NCBI GenBank assembly: GCA_018697195.1
Contig: CM031879.1
Location: 27,166,839-27,230,838, forward strand
Source: Certhia americana
Taxonomy: Eukaryota > Chordata > Aves > Passeriformes > Certhiidae
Length of the DNA: 64,000 bases
Reading direction: 5' to 3'
Shown: one piece after another, positions 45,530 through 59,919 of the stretch
Position numbering within the stretch: position 1 is the first letter of the stretch
How the letters are laid out: the number at the start of each line of letters is the position of its first letter
Notes under the pieces: model-generated
Told to the model about the DNA's origin: nothing
What the model saw: only the letters and a program-made list of their open reading frames with translations
Database searches by the model: none
Made by a program: the position numbers and the translations under genes

Positions 45530-47650
45530 CTGTGCCCAGCCCCGTGCACTCCGACAGCCCTGCGCCCTCATCTCGGGGGAGCCGGGACGGTGCCTTCCTC
45601 AGCAGGCAGAGATCCCTGAAGGCCAGGTGGGAGGTTTTCCATCCTGACCAAGTTTCAGAGACGTTAAGGTGGGTCAGAGGCACCCCCAAGTCCCCAGGGT
45701 CCCCACGCTCCGGAGCCGGGTGCGCAAAGGCACCGGCAGCCACCCGTCTACCCTGCCCCTCCGGCGGAGCTGCCGCGAGGGAGAGCGGATACAAATTACC
45801 GCAAATTACCTCCGAGCGGCACCGAGACAGCGGCCAGGCAGCTGGCGGAGCGGGCACAGGAGAGGCGATGCCGGCGGCAGACCCGACCCCGCGGCAGCTC
45901 CGCTCCGAGCCCGCACAGACCCGCACACCCGGCCGGCACCGGCAGCTCCCCGCGGCTCCCTCCCGTCCCCGGCAGGCCCGGAGAGGCGGCCAGCGCCAGG
46001 CACGGCAAGGGGCGAAGGGGGCTCCTCCAGCCCTGTCCCTGCCGGGCGGCACCACCGCTTCCTTTCGCCGTCCCGCCCGCTGGGAGCGCAGCAGGAGCGA
46101 TACCTGCACCGCCCCCGTGCCCTCCCGCGGGCCGGCAGGCCGGGGGCTGCGGTGGGAGCAGCCTCCATCCACAGCGCTCCTCCCCAAACTCGCCCCGGGC
46201 CGGCACCGGCAGCCTCCCGCCGACGGCCGGGGGACTCCCGGCCAACCCCAGCGCCCCTCACCGCTCCTCCGTCAGGCGGCGGGGGGAATCTCTCCCACCA
46301 GCGATCTTGGTTCAAAGTGCTGCCCAAGGCGGGGAAGGAGTGTGGGAAGGGGGAGCGTCTCCTGCCACCGCCCCCGAGGCAGGAAGGGTCGCCGTCCCGG
46401 CCGCCTTGCCCACCCAGGGGACCGAGCTCCTGCAGAAGCAATAAATTCTGCGCTCAGGACACGACGGACACACGGTTTGGCGACAGTGCTTTTGTTCGTG
46501 TTTACGCTCGAAATAGATTTCCCACCCCACCCTGGACGCGCTCCGGCCGTCCCGGGCTGACCCGGCCCGGCCACCGCCACCCCCCGCACCCGGACGGGAA
46601 GGACTCGGTTCAGGACGGGAAAACATTTGTTCTAGGTCTTTGTACGTGAATAATAAAAATATAATAAAAATAATAAACCCTATCTGCAGCCGAGGAACGC
46701 AGAGAGCAGCCGTCCATTACTGCCTCCCTTAGCACATTCCGAGTGGGAAAGAGGCGTCCGAGCCCCAGCTTACGCACAGAGAAAGCAGCACCGGGGCATT
46801 TTCTAAGAGGCTGCCGGCCCCCGCTTTTACCACTTCCCCCACCCCCGTAGGCATAAAAAGCCCCGAGAGGCGGGAGGTTCGGCTTCAAAGGCAGGCGGAC
46901 GGCTTCCCCCCGGCACCACCAATGTAACCGTGAACACCGCGGTCAAATTTCCTCTTCCCTCCCGCTCTTTGTCTCCCTGGGGAAGTCATTATCAAAGGGA
47001 ATTTATTCGCGCTGCATCTCGGGGTCAGAGCGGCAGCTCACACAGCCCCGACGCGCCCCACCGCTGCGGCCCAGCCCCCTCGCATCCCGGCCCTCGCTCC
47101 CCGCCGGGGTCCCGCAGCCGGGGGCGGCTTATCTGCCCGGGCTGCCGTACGGGACGGCGACGGGGCACTTCTCAGACACTTATCGCTTCCCCCAGGAACG
47201 TTATTTGCATGGGTTTAAATTCACTTCTGTAGATTTGAATGGCTTTGCCCGCAGTGTGCTGAAGGAAGCCGGCCCTGACGGGTACAGGCGCGGGCTGAGG
47301 CGCTCAGAGCAGCGTCCCTGCCCTCAGCTCTGTCACCCTCTGCCCGCGGGCTGCCCCCGACCCTCGGCCGGGCACACGCGGGTCCCTTGGCGAGCCGGGG
47401 GAAGCTCCACAACTCCTCCCGTGGGCTGATTGATTCCCCATGGCTAGGGAAGGCCCAGCCAGACCGGCCGGCCGAGAGCCCAGCACCAGCGCCGGGCTAT
47501 CTGATCCCGAGAGGCACAGCCCGTGCTGGGCTAACGACGGCACTGGAGTGGGTCCCCAGCACCCCCAGTGCCCAGAGACACGGCTATTACACCTGTAACC
47601 GGGGGGAAAGGCAGAAGGCCCCCTGCGGCTCCAGCCAGCTGGGAATCAAA
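45530..47650 (-). promoter_or_regulatory. PRICKLE1: Two-lobed CpG island, probable PRICKLE1 promoter and first exon
   Basis: G+C and CpG density rise sharply at about 45,530 and fall near 47,650, in strong contrast to the AT-rich surroundings. An AT-rich strip of about 40 nt (about 46,645-46,685) splits it into two lobes. GC boxes such as CACCGCCCCCG (near 46,108) and CCACCGCCCCCGAGG (near 46,366) are present. Candidate first-exon donors on the minus strand are GAG|GTAATT (exon end 45810), CAG|GTATCG (46104) and GCG|GTGAGG (46262). I cannot choose among them. A TATA-like CATAAAAAG at about 46,852 on the + strand could serve divergent transcription. Long open frames here on both strands reflect high GC, not genes. 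Confidence 0.75.
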
Positions 47651-48389
47651 GCCGCAGTCTGTGGCTCCTGCGGAAGGAAAAAACCTGCTAAACTCCAGCA
47701 AACTAATCAGCTCCCATCCCTCCACACCCCATTTCACTTCCATAAGCAGTTTCGCTGGTTGTACTACCTCCATTCTTAAACAGCTTAGTCGTTTTGAGGT
47801 CAAAATTGGCGTATCACTTGGATGAACTAGAGATTTTGTCAGAGCTTTTTGTCAGTGCTGGCTTTACGAGACCCAGACTGTTCCTATTCTGTTTGTTGGA
47901 CTGAGCAGACCCCATCTGGCGGCCAGCTGAACATCTGCCAGCTCCATTCATCATTAATCAAAAATGGAAATGTCAGGAATAATGTTTATTCTCCCCCACT
48001 ACATGACTGAATAAATACCAACAATTTGCATATATTGTCTACTCCTCTTCCAGAAGTGCCTGACATTTTCTCAGCAGCTCCCCACACTGAGGGCTCAACA
48101 CCTCTGCACAGCAAATTGCAAAGATGAGAATCTCCTTTGGGAACTTCTGCAGCACAACCAGCTCGATGGCTGCAGATAAGTTTGCGAAGTTTCATGTCCA
48201 AGAGACTACCAAAGCCAAAGAAAACATGTTCACTTACTTTACTGGAAAATCAAGCTGCCCCCCATTTTGCTAACACTTTCCTTGACACTGAAGGTGTCCA
48301 GAGATGGTTGGCTACATGGCCCTTATTCTTTTCCTGGACTTTTGTGACTTGAGCGCAGAAACTATTATATTATTCTGGACAATATCCTT

Positions 48390-48600
48390 ATACATTCTCA
48401 GGCCAAAACCAACCATTGTGATCTTCTAGTCTGAACTAATGTGGTCATAAGATTTTCCCACATTTCCTGTCAGCATGGACAAAACATTTTATCTTGATTT
48501 AAAAACACCAGCAATGAAAAACCCACTACACCTGTTAAATCCCTCCACAGCTCCTGTTAAATTATTTCAGGTAGTCAATTATTTTACAGTATGTTATTTT
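48390..48600 (-). mobile_element. Old, degenerate CR1-like fragment
   Basis: Pieces such as ACCATTGTGATCTTCTAGTC followed by TGAAC, then ATCTTGATTTAAAAACACC and GAAAAACCCACTACACCTG, resemble ancient CR1 copies of reptiles and birds read from the complementary strand. Divergence is high and the ends are unclear. Confidence 0.45.
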
Positions 48601-48603
48601 TCT

Positions 48604-48620
48604 TTTTTTTTTTTTTTTTA
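48604..48620 (+). repeat. Poly-T tract
   Basis: An uninterrupted run of about 16 T after TTTTTC, just right of the degenerate CR1-like fragment. No element boundary is clear. Confidence 0.7.
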
Positions 48621-51600
48621 AATCTCAGTTTGCTGTGTTTCAGTGCTCAAACACTCGATTCTATGGCACCCTTGAATGCTAGGCTAAAGGAACAGCTATC
48701 ATAACTCCCCTTAGGCATTTGCAAATTGTGACAGTCATTCCTGAACTACCTCCTTTGATTTTGGCTGCTTCCACAAGAACAAATGTGTTGGTATGATTTC
48801 TTCTTTATTTTCACACAACAAATATGACAGCACACATACTCGTTTTGTGAAGAACAAACTATGCCACAGAAGTTGCCTTAAAAAAAAAAAAAGAAAAGAA
48901 AAAAAAAAGAAAACAAAAAGCAGCTAAAAAGACAGACACAAACTGACTCACCCCTTACAGCCTGTACCACATTCTTGACTGTGTCTGGGTAGAGCTGATC
49001 CTTCAAACAACCAAATGCTTAAGGGACCTGTAAAGGAAAGTGAACCTTTTGCCCTAAGGTACTAGCACAAATTTAGTCTAGGTAACAATTTTCTTGAACT
49101 ACTGACCAGGTCAGGGATATTCTCTGGACAGTAAGAAATTTGCTGAGCTGTCAGTGTGGTTTCCCAGTTCCAAATTACCCAGATCAGGGAACATCCCCTG
49201 AGATAACACTGGTAATTGCTACCTTTGTTGGCAGTCACAGAAGGGAGACCAAGCAGCGGAAAACAAATTAACCTCTTGTGCTTCAGAGGCAGCTTCTCCA
49301 GGTAGGACAGTGGCACAACACCCACGTCTCAAGCCTGATTAGTTCTGTGGATAAACAGAGGAGTTCACCCTCTACATCATCAGCCTTTAATGATCACCAC
49401 CTCCATCCCAAGACTTCTAATTAAGTATAATTTCACGTGTTCATTTAAAATAAAGTCACAATTCAGCTATTAAAGTGTGAATGCAGGCAGAAAGGTGAAC
49501 AGAAACTAGAACAAAACCAAAAAAATCTCAGTAATAATTCTTTCAGAGAAATCAATGAGAAAATTCCTCAAAATAAGCCAGGTTTTATATTTTAAATAAA
49601 GCAGAAAAGGTTTTCCATATATCTGACAGCACAGGAGGAGTCCCATGGAGCAGGAATTACAACTGCTCCCCAAGCACTGGTAATGCACAATCAAAGCAAG
49701 GTCTGACATAGGCAGGTATGCCCTTCAGGAATTTTAGGGACAATGACTCAACCGTATATGTCCTGCCTGAAGGCTACAGCACAGGGAACTCTAGGATGCA
49801 TTTACAGCACCAAGGCCCTTTCCACACCCAGTGGCCCTGGGTGGAGAGACCAGAATTAGGAAAGCAGTTTCATAATGATCTGAGATGATCTACTGGAAAA
49901 CCCAGCCCACTGAAGAATACTGGTCTAATTCCCTAGACCTGCCAGTGTTAGCACAAGGAAAACCCATGACTGATTCCTGTGAGGCAGGACCATTGTGGAG
50001 ATCAAACTGCCAGCTTTTCTCCCTCTCTCTTCTGGAAAAACTGCCTGTTTACACACATTTGCTTAGCTGCAGTACAAAACCGCCCTGACTTCCAGGAGCA
50101 CTTTAAGTATGTTTGCCCTGGTGTATTTTGAAACCCATTTGGACATCCACCTCTAGGTACTTAACCATCTTGCCAAACCCAGAGCTAGGTTTCCTCTCCA
50201 AGGTTATGAGTGTGGAAGTATGCCTTCACTGATGGGAACAGTTTGCACGATTTTATCACTATCTACAGTCACTAGGAGACGCCTGACACATGGGATGTCC
50301 TTGAAGCAAAGCACAAACCTTGAAGGACCTCAATGGGCCACCAGGCAGAGGCCAGCCCTTCTCTGTGCCATTCCACACCTACAGCCATAGGTGAAACTTC
50401 TCCCTGTTCAACCCTGCTTCTTCCTGCCCCTACAAACTGGGGAGTTTGGCACCAACAGTGGATCACCATGTGCTGCTGGGAGCAGAGGCAAACCAGGGGT
50501 GTTACCAATGCGTTGAGGCCTCTGAACTGTGCCACTGACTGGCGTCTTCCTTATTTTCTTAGAGAAAGGGCATGGAGGCAGCATCTTGTGACTTCTCAAG
50601 GCTCCAAAGCCTGACTAGTTGCCAATCTTTAAATAATGTTTAAAAATAGCATTTAGGAGACATTTAAAATCTGGAGAAAAGTACCTCCGAAGCAGATATA
50701 CAAGAGATGATACACAGTAAAGAGATACAGTAAAGGGATTAAAGGGAAGTGTGCATGTGAAATACAACAAGTTAAAGATATAAGAATAAGATGACTTTTC
50801 CCCAGCAAGGATTTATGATTGTATGACAGTGCTTAGTTTTCTTCTCTTTGCTGCATTTCCTGTCATTCTAACAGCCTGCTCTCTCTCTGCCTGCCTCAGT
50901 AAGTCAATACACCCAATGGAAATATTAACATCACATATCAGGAGACAATCAAGTAGCACTAAACTACTACTACTACTACTAGCTTATTTTTATTTTCACA
51001 TGCCAATGGTACATAGATCTGCTAAGGCATCTAGCAATCAGGCATCAAGGTGGGAAACTGCATACTGCTTGCTCTGGAGAGCTACACCAGCTATAAATGG
51101 CCGGAGGACCGGATGGCATAAGCTGCTGTGTATTGGGAATGCTTGACTAAAAGAGGTTTATTTTATTTCCTTTCCTTAATGCTCTCAAAGTTGAAGACCA
51201 ACACACCTAAAACCACGATCCTATTTTGCTTCAGCAGCAAAGAATTAAAATTTCATTAAAATGCCCTTCCTTGTCAGATCGGGCTAGGACTTGCTCCTGA
51301 ACCAACAGGTCTGTTGCTGCATCTGGAAACTCTTAACCCCACAGGCTCCTCTGAAGAAGACAGCAATCTTGATTTTATCATAATTGGCTCAGCGCAGCCC
51401 ACAGTCACACAGGGCACAGGTAAGCTCCCAGGTGCCCACACCACCACTGCAGCCACCAGCTGTGGGGTGTGAGGGGGGCTCCCCTACCACACCAGCCCCC
51501 TGGGATAGTCAGTGCCCTGCTCCCAGGAGGCACGAGGCACAACAAAGTCATTGCAACAATGCGTGCCTGCAATGCTGTGCCAGTAGCAGAGGCTGACGCA

Positions 51601-51953
51601 GGTGGAATCGCTGCCTGGGTTTTTAATAACACCCCAGCACAAACACCATTATGCAATGGGGAAGGTGTTGCAGAGCCCATGCTAATGCACTGTTTGCTTA
51701 TTGAGGGAATTTCAGTCAAGTATTGTGCCAAAGCCAGTGAGGATGGTGAATGATGTCATCTTCTCTGTGTCAAGCTCTGCTCCCAGGCCTTGCCCCCGAA
51801 GAACTTCTCACAGTTTATCTAAATTGGTTTGAAAATTGATTTAGATTAAAAAAGGAAATTGTATGAACTCTGTGGATCTTTTACTGTGGTCAGCATTCAT
51901 ACATGCAAACAAAGGGACATTTAACCCAGGAGCTGGCACCCATATAAAGAAAC

Positions 51954-52023
51954 TAATAATATAATAATAATAATAATAGCAATAATAATAATAATAATAA
52001 CAATAATAATAATAATAATAATA
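51954..52023 (+). repeat. (AAT)n microsatellite, about 70 bp
   Basis: A trinucleotide tract of AAT/ATA units is interrupted by AGC and AAC variants. The imperfections suggest an older, stabilised tract. No gene association is visible. Confidence 0.95.
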
Positions 52024-53930
52024 CAGTAGTAATACTATTATAAACTAATAATTCAAACAAATATTTGAGCTAGTATTTGAAAACAAATTTTAAACCCTTT
52101 GCGAGTGGAGTTTTGTTGTGTGAATGATGCTCCAGTTACACTCTGTCTTCCCTGTTGCTGGCAATGCTTTTCAATAGCCTAGACTTAAGAAAAAACACAA
52201 GAGATTGACTTCAAGTGATGGCAAAATTTGACATTGAGGATTACCACTGTTCCTGCAGCATTATATCCAGAGAAAGCAAAACAGAGTTTAAAGCCGAAGA
52301 GGAGATATGCAAAGGTCTGTGATGAACTACCTCTTGCTTAAAATCTGCAGGAGGAGGGAAATGCAGCAGCCAGTGAAATAGGTATCCTGCACATTTCTAC
52401 ACTGCCATTATCCACAAGCTACATGCACAGCACACTACAAATACAAGGGACAGTACAATACATAGATTAATCTTTAGTAAGATTAAAGTTTATTTTACCA
52501 AATTAATGTCACAGGTCAACCTCAAGGCAGACAGTGATGCAAGAAGGATGCAAAAATGTCAGGTGAATAATGAGATGCATTACACCTTTATTAGCTTTCC
52601 TTAGTACAGCAGCTGCAAGAGACACTACATGATTGATGAGCTGCCAAGACTGAAGATCATGAAACTCTAGCAAAAGGCATCACCAAAATATGCTAAGTAT
52701 TTCAGTATTTTGCATAGAAAGATCAATGGCTAAATAATTGTCTGAACCAGGTGAGCCTGGGAACAGCTGAGCACTTCTTGCTCAGCAAACAATGTTGGGC
52801 AGGCTTCTACCTCACTAGAGGTTCCCTGCTCTTCTATCCAGTCTGCCACTACTGTTACTGTGGTTTGATTTGTATAAACATTCTTGTTCCTCACACTTAA
52901 GAAGGCTTGGAGTGGGCTAGACAGCATCCAAATGACACCCTGACTCCAGAACTGACACACATTTTGCACCCCTTAAAATTGCTGCCTTAAAATAGGAATG
53001 GTAGTTGTATTCCCTTCCTCTTATTCTCTCCAACCCTGAAATTTTAAAAAAAGGGAAAAAAAAAAAAAGAAAATATTAGAAAACGTCATCTACCTAACTG
53101 AAGTTTCCTTCAATGAGAGCCACAAAAGTTTCACTGCCATGTCTTTCTTAAATGCACTTTTGGTAAAAAAAAAATTCCAATCTCTTGCTTTCCAATGGAA
53201 GCACTGTAATGTAACCCACTACTCCAAAATGGGCAACAAACCATCCCCCATTTACATGCCTGAGCAAACAAAAATCAGTGTTAAGGGGCTTTTGCCCTTA
53301 GTACAAACTTCACCTCACTAATATGAAGCTAACTCTGTATGACAAAATAAGGTGTGGGGTAAGCACAGATGGTAGAAGCTTGCTGTCTCTTTTCCTGGGG
53401 GCAATGGGACAACTGAGTGCATTATTTGGGAAGCCCAAAGAGTTTCTGCTTAACAGAGTGAAGAATGCTAATCTGGAGGTTACATACTCCCCACCCCCCA
53501 CCCCCCCTTTTTGCTTACTTGTTTTTAATTTTTTTCTTTTCTCTAACAATGATTAGTTTTTCTCTGCTGGTTTAGCTCCCAGAACTGGTTTATTGCAGGA
53601 TGGGTTGATCCCAATTGTCAGAGTTAGGAACGGAACGGGAAGAACACCAAGAGGGATGGTCCCAGTCCTGGCCAGAGGCTAACTACACTGGCACATCCAA
53701 ACCACATCAAAAGGCAGTCAGGAAGATGGCTTCAAGAGCACTTTTCCCAGGTGCATGCCAAATACCTTTGTGACTACGGATACTCAGGTATAAACTGAGA
53801 AGAAAGATTAGGCAAGAAGTGTTAGTTCAATAAAAACCTCAGACCTAGCAGAGTCACCATCCACAGGCATTTGAAAGGATAAGGAATTGGCTGGACAGTG
53901 GCACACAAAAAGCTGCAATGGCTTGATATA

Positions 53931-54079
53931 CTCCATCCCTGGGAGTGTTCAAGGCCAGGCTGGATGGGGCTTTCAGCAACCTGGTCTAGTGCAAGGTGTC
54001 CCTGTCCATGGCAAGGGGTTTGGCACTAGAGGATCTTCAAGGTTCCTTCCAACCCAAACCCTTCTATGATTCTATAATG
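53931..54079 (+). mobile_element. CR1 LINE 3' end fragment, + orientation
   Basis: About 150 bp. It starts CTCCATCCCTGGGAGTGTTC, followed by AAGGCCAGGCTGGATGGGGC, GGTGTCCCTGTCCATGGCA, GGTTCCTTCCAACCCAAACC and the terminal CTATGATTCTATAATGAT. This is the canonical CR1 3' end, strongly 5'-truncated. The open frame at 53887-54069 is part of it. Confidence 0.95.
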
Positions 54080-57000
54080 ATACCATGAAATAGTATTCCC
54101 TTCTCCACAGAGCCAGATGCTTAGGATTGGGTGGTTGGAAATATAAAACCACTCCTTTCCTTCTCTTCATCTCCACTGCACTGGAATTTAAAGGCCAAGT
54201 GGGCAGGCAGTGTCTGTTCATGATGCAAGTTATGTCTGTTTGTTCAGCAGGATAACATTGAAGATCATAGTTAAACAAATATTCAAATAGAAATTCAGTT
54301 AATTATGTTTCTTAGCTAGAAGTCATTATCCTTTCCCACACCAACTGGCAAGATAATTAATTGTAACTATAACAGAGAAAATCAGTATAAATCCCCTAAA
54401 TATCAAGCTTTACTTCATCAGCATGATGCTACTGTAGAAAATTCTGCAGCCTCCAACACATATATATTTCCTTAACTGTGTTTACAGAAATGTTTGTCGA
54501 CTCTTAAGAATATATAAGGATATTTTAGGAGCAAAATATTTCTGATTATTTATGGTACTGAAAATCATTATGTATGAAGCAAACAGTACAAATGAAATTG
54601 TTTTAAGACACTCAGCTGGTACCCTTGACATGAGTGACCTTTGTGGTACATCCACTGATCCATCCCTAAGCCCTCATGGTACTGTCAGCTGCTGAAACAG
54701 CAACTGCTTGACAATATCTGACACCTGACACTCAGTTGGCAGCTTTAAGCTACACCCACCTGGGCTTGCCAGCACATCCTGGCCTAGCTTTGAAAGAGTA
54801 CCAGAATTTAATGGAAGTGAATAACTGCTAATGCAATCTATGGCCATAGGCAATGCATGCTTCTAGAATTGACAACTTTCACCCCCATTTTTTAGAATAT
54901 TAGAATATATTTAAATTTAGCCACTATACAGTGAACCATTGCTACCAGCTCCAGTAACAGAGGTAATCTAATCTACTCAAGTGTCAGGCCACTTGCACAA
55001 AGATAGTTCAAAATTAATTTCTGATATTCTGCAGTTTCTGAAAAAACTTTCAGCAGGAGACAGGAGAAAAGCATCCAACACTTCCACTACATAATATTTT
55101 ATTATTTTTAAACAGGTTTTGAAAGCATGTATTTGAGATAGCAATATGGACTCAAATTTCAACAAACCACATTTTTGTTAAGTAAAACCTGTGAATATCA
55201 GAGCTGCTTGATATGAATTCAGATATGTATGACAGGTGATTTGTCAAGACATGGCATCTTTACAGGTCTGAAAATGGCACTCATCACATATAGAGTCTAT
55301 TTAAAAAGTCCTGAGAATATTAATGTATGTTTAGTATTACTTTAAGTTTTCAACAACTTAGTCCCTTTATACTTGCATGTTTACTCAAGTTGCTTTCTTG
55401 TCTACAGAAATTATTGCTAGGGCAAGATCAACTCTCAGACCAGTAAGCAGAGGAAAGATGGGAATCAGTGTTTCACAACAGACTCTCCAGCTTAACGTAA
55501 GCTTTGGATTTTTGTTTTACACACACATCCCTCCCTCCTCAGTCAGCAGCTACTTTCTCTTCAGTGGTACTCCTTCATAATGCTTTTCTGATATGCAGAA
55601 CTAATGAGTCAGTGATAATTCAGTGATAATAATATTGTTTTTGTAAATGCAATTGACAGCTGGCCTGGACGTCACTTTCAGCTGGTAACAAGAACCTTAG
55701 TCTTCTGAAGATACTCTGAACCTCCCAGTAAGTTTTAAAGCAAGAACCACTTTTTCCAACAAAAAGCAGCATGGGGATTTGGGCAAGAATCACTTCTTAA
55801 GTTTGGATAATTTGCTTTCATCAGCAGATACCCCCCCACACACACCTTCAGACTGCTGCATAAGCTCCATGCACAGAAAGAGGAACTTAATAGATGTGCC
55901 TAATGGGCACATCAAAGAAAACAAAAAAAACCCAAACCAAACCAAACAAACAAAAAAAGATAAAAGGTTTGAAAATACCATCTAGCTAAATTAGCTACAG
56001 TTTCATTAAGAAATGGATGAATCAAGAATGGAGAATACTGACAACCAACACGGTGCTATAACACAGTTGGACTAAGAATGTCCTTCCTCAATCAATTCTT
56101 GGTGTACTGGTCAGGTAAAAAAAACTAAAATTTTTCAAGAATTATTTACCATGCAAAGGTCCTGCTTTGCAGGAGTGAAACCCACTCTCATGGAATTTTA
56201 TGTAGCTGGTTTGTACATTAGGCTACAGAAAACAAGGAATGCCCACATAAACTCAGACTGGCTCTGTGCTGGGACGACAAAGCCTCAAGTGTTGATCAGA
56301 TTCCTCCTATAAATTAGATTAAGGATGAATTTACTTCTTCCCTGCACATCAGGCAAGATTACACTTGAAAAAATCTGCACAGTCAAAACCAGCATGTAGA
56401 CCAAGGTGAGAAGCATGCACTCAGCACTTCTTGGCAAATCCAACTAGATGATGACTTATTAAAATTTCAGGTAGATCAGCTTCTGCTTGCTACCATTAGA
56501 CTATGTCACAATGTGACTGATTGATCCTTCAAGACAGGTATGATCAAGTGGTGTCAGTGGTGCCACTGGGACAGCACACCTGTGAGGGGAATATCAGACT
56601 TCCTGAATGAGAAAAATGAATAATGCTGGAGAAATGGAAGAGGGCAGTTAGTACTACAGCTTAGGTACTAAAATAAGACTTTTGTACCTAATTACAACCT
56701 TATTACTTAGCTACCATCACTACAATGGAAAAGTTGACTCCTCTTGATTTCTCTAATCTACAGAAGACAGTGGAGCTAATGGAAAAGGGTCAAAAACCTG
56801 AAGCAATATGCTGATCCTTCCAGCAGTGGATTTACAATAGAGATCCAGTACCACACTGAAAATGACTGAGGTAAGTTTACGAGATGCAATTATCTGTAGC
56901 TTTTTCCCATTAAGTCTTGTAACTCTCTCAATGAGAATTTAAGAGCACGCATGTTTTAAGTCCTCTGTGAAGTTAATAACTTCACAAGAGAGAAACAGTG

Positions 57001-59919
57001 GAACAAGTCATTCACATTTTGTATTATCAACAAATAAACGCTGGAGAGCAAGTTTTTGGATCCAGCTATTACCTCTAATTACACGTACCTCTATGAATAA
57101 ATGAAAACTAGTTTGCATTTTTTCCCTGATCATTAGCCTCATTTACACAAGTGTTATGAGGCCAGTTTTTTATCCATTAGCACGAATTAAGTGATACCCT
57201 GCTGGGTGCAGGACTGCTCAGACATGCTGACTGTGGAGCAGCTGCTCTCCTCCTTTGGTATTGAATGTTGATTAGCATCACAGCACATGACACACTGCAG
57301 GGCATATTGTGTGTCACACTACAGCATACAACAGTTAATGAGAACCCAAAGCAAGTCCCACAGTTTAGAAAGCCAGTCTTTGCTGTGAACACCAAGGCAA
57401 TAATTAAGCACATGGGTTATCCTGGGAAACACTGAATCCCTTGGACAGTGGGCATTCGTTTTGGGACAGCGCTGACTGAGGCAGAGCTGTACATTTTTTT
57501 ATTTATCCTAAGCAGCAGCAACTGTACCCACTGCCAAATCTTGTCACATTTTCCAGGAAGATACTTATGTATTAGCCTTACAATTCTGATTGATGAGACA
57601 GAATGAAGGTTCTGAGTCATTAGACCCATAAAGAACATTTAAAGAAAGACATAACAGCTATGAAAACAGAGTGCCCTGTATAAACCCAACTCCACAAATA
57701 CTGATCAAGGTAAGTATTGACTTCCTATGACTACTAATACATCAGTAGCATTCTTTATCAGCTTTGCTCATCTGAAAGATGGGCTGATACCACCCTTTTC
57801 TTGCACAGATTCATTACTTATTTGAATGCTGCTTTGACAATACTGTAAAATAGTGCATCACTGCATCATCAACATTTTGCTACTTTGATGCAGTTCAATG
57901 AAGGCAAAAAAAAAAGCTATTCACAACAATGGAGAAATTAATGTCACACTGTTCAAACTCTGGTTATGTTACAAGAAAACATGTTTCACCATAAGGGGTA
58001 GCAATACAAGAATGTTGAAAGCACCACTGTCTCAACTCAGCTGGAAAGGAGCGTACATGAAATACTGGAAACAATTAGCTTTGTTTGTTCTGAATGACTG
58101 GAACTTTGCCCTTTGATTAGTAAAGGTTTCATCATGCCCATTTTTTTATCTAGAAGGCCAATGCAGCAACAGAATCCACTTTTCCAGCTAAGTATCATGT
58201 TTTGATCTGCATGGAGCTCTCTTGCTCATGGACCCTGAGGAAAAATCCTCTGGGGGGAGCATGCCAAGTTCAGTCCCTGGAGTTTATCTAATTGCTGTCA
58301 TAGGTGTACATCTGCTTCAAAGAGCAGAGCTAAAACCCTTGTGTGAGAGGTGCTAGAAGAAATCAGACACCATTAATCAGAATTATGAAGAAACAAAAAA
58401 TAATCCACTGTGCTCTTCACAATACAGTCAAATTTATAGGAGAACATCATAGCATAAATAACAAGGGGTTAAAAAAATTTTACATCTACAGCTCAGTCCA
58501 TGGAAACAGCTAAGAAGGGATAGATCACTTCTTTATTTCAAAAGATAAAGGAGAGAAAAAAAATCACAGGATGGTCCTAATTGACCCTAATGTTCTCTTC
58601 CTTTTTCCTCCCACAACTCAAGGGCACAAAGACATTTTTCAGATTTGGTGGGGAGAAGGCACTTCAGAGGCTGGGCTTTATATTAAAAGGGGTGTTATCT
58701 TATAAACTGAGACTAGACTTAGGTTATGCCAGAGATCTTTATAAACTAGTTCCTATTTTTGATGGTACCTGCCTCCTTCCCTATAAACCCAGTGAGACTC
58801 ACTGCTAGAATGCTTCAGTAAATAGTGAGAGATGATGCTACCTCTATAGCAGTGCCAAATGTTTTTTCTGGACAGACCACTGATCACAGTTCAGTCTCAG
58901 GAAGGGCACCCATCATAGCATTTCTTCAACCCAGCTCCTCTTTTTACACCTTAAATTACCTTCTCATGTACTGCATATGCAGAATAAACTAACTGCACCT
59001 GTATCTTGCAGGAACATAGCAATGTTCTGGGGAATCCAGAACAGACTCTCCCTGGAGACAAGCAATCACCAAAAAGGAAGCCCCCAGGGGCAGACTGGGT
59101 GAGTAGGCCATTCCGTGCACTTCTGCTGAGAACTGTGCTGAGAGCCTTCAGCCCCCAGCCCAGGAGGCACTGGAGAACACTCACAACAGAACATGGTCTG
59201 GGAGGACCAGTGAGATACAAGCCATAAGCTTTTGGTGCAGCTGCAGCCTGCACAGTATCAAATACCCCCAGTACCCCAAATACCAGCACTTAGAGTATCT
59301 TGGCCCACCTTTAAAGGAAAGGACACTCCAACCATCTCTGTACTAGCAAATTAAACAGGAACAGGGCCTAAGTGCGAGCCCCAGCCTGCAGTGTCACAGC
59401 CTCACGGGGTAGATTTGACTAATTAGCACTACTGGGCACTCACTTGAGTGGGATACAGGAAAGGACTGTTCCTACCATGGGCCAGGAAAGGGTTGGGCTT
59501 GGCTTTCTCCACCGTCCCTCCACCGTCCTCCAGTGTCACTTCAAAGAGTGTTTGAGCCTATGCTTTCATGTAGTACCCCAACACACACAACACCTACTCT
59601 CAGCTCCCTGATGAGTACTTCAGGGATGCTGAATGTGAAAAAAGACAATCCATCTGAAGAGCAATGTCTGTGAAAAGGGCACATGTGTGGTGCAGTGCAC
59701 AGCGCAGAGAAACTATGAGCAAGGGCAATGGATTTGGACAATCTAGCATCTGGTCTCAGGGTCAGAGGACTAGTCACTGCTAAATGAAACACTGCCCAGA
59801 TAGGTAATAGTGTTGGCTTTTGAGAAGTCTTCCACTCACTTTAATAAACATGGTTAAAATGTGAATAGCAGTGTAACTGCTGCCTTCCCACAATTTTTAG
59901 GCATCCATAAGTTTCCTTA

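Noticed and set aside
45420..46649. Long overlapping open frames (up to 342 codons) on both strands in the CpG island
   Set aside because: Rich in Pro, Arg, Gly and Ala, and open in several frames at once. This is what stop-poor GC-rich DNA gives by chance. No domain is recognisable.
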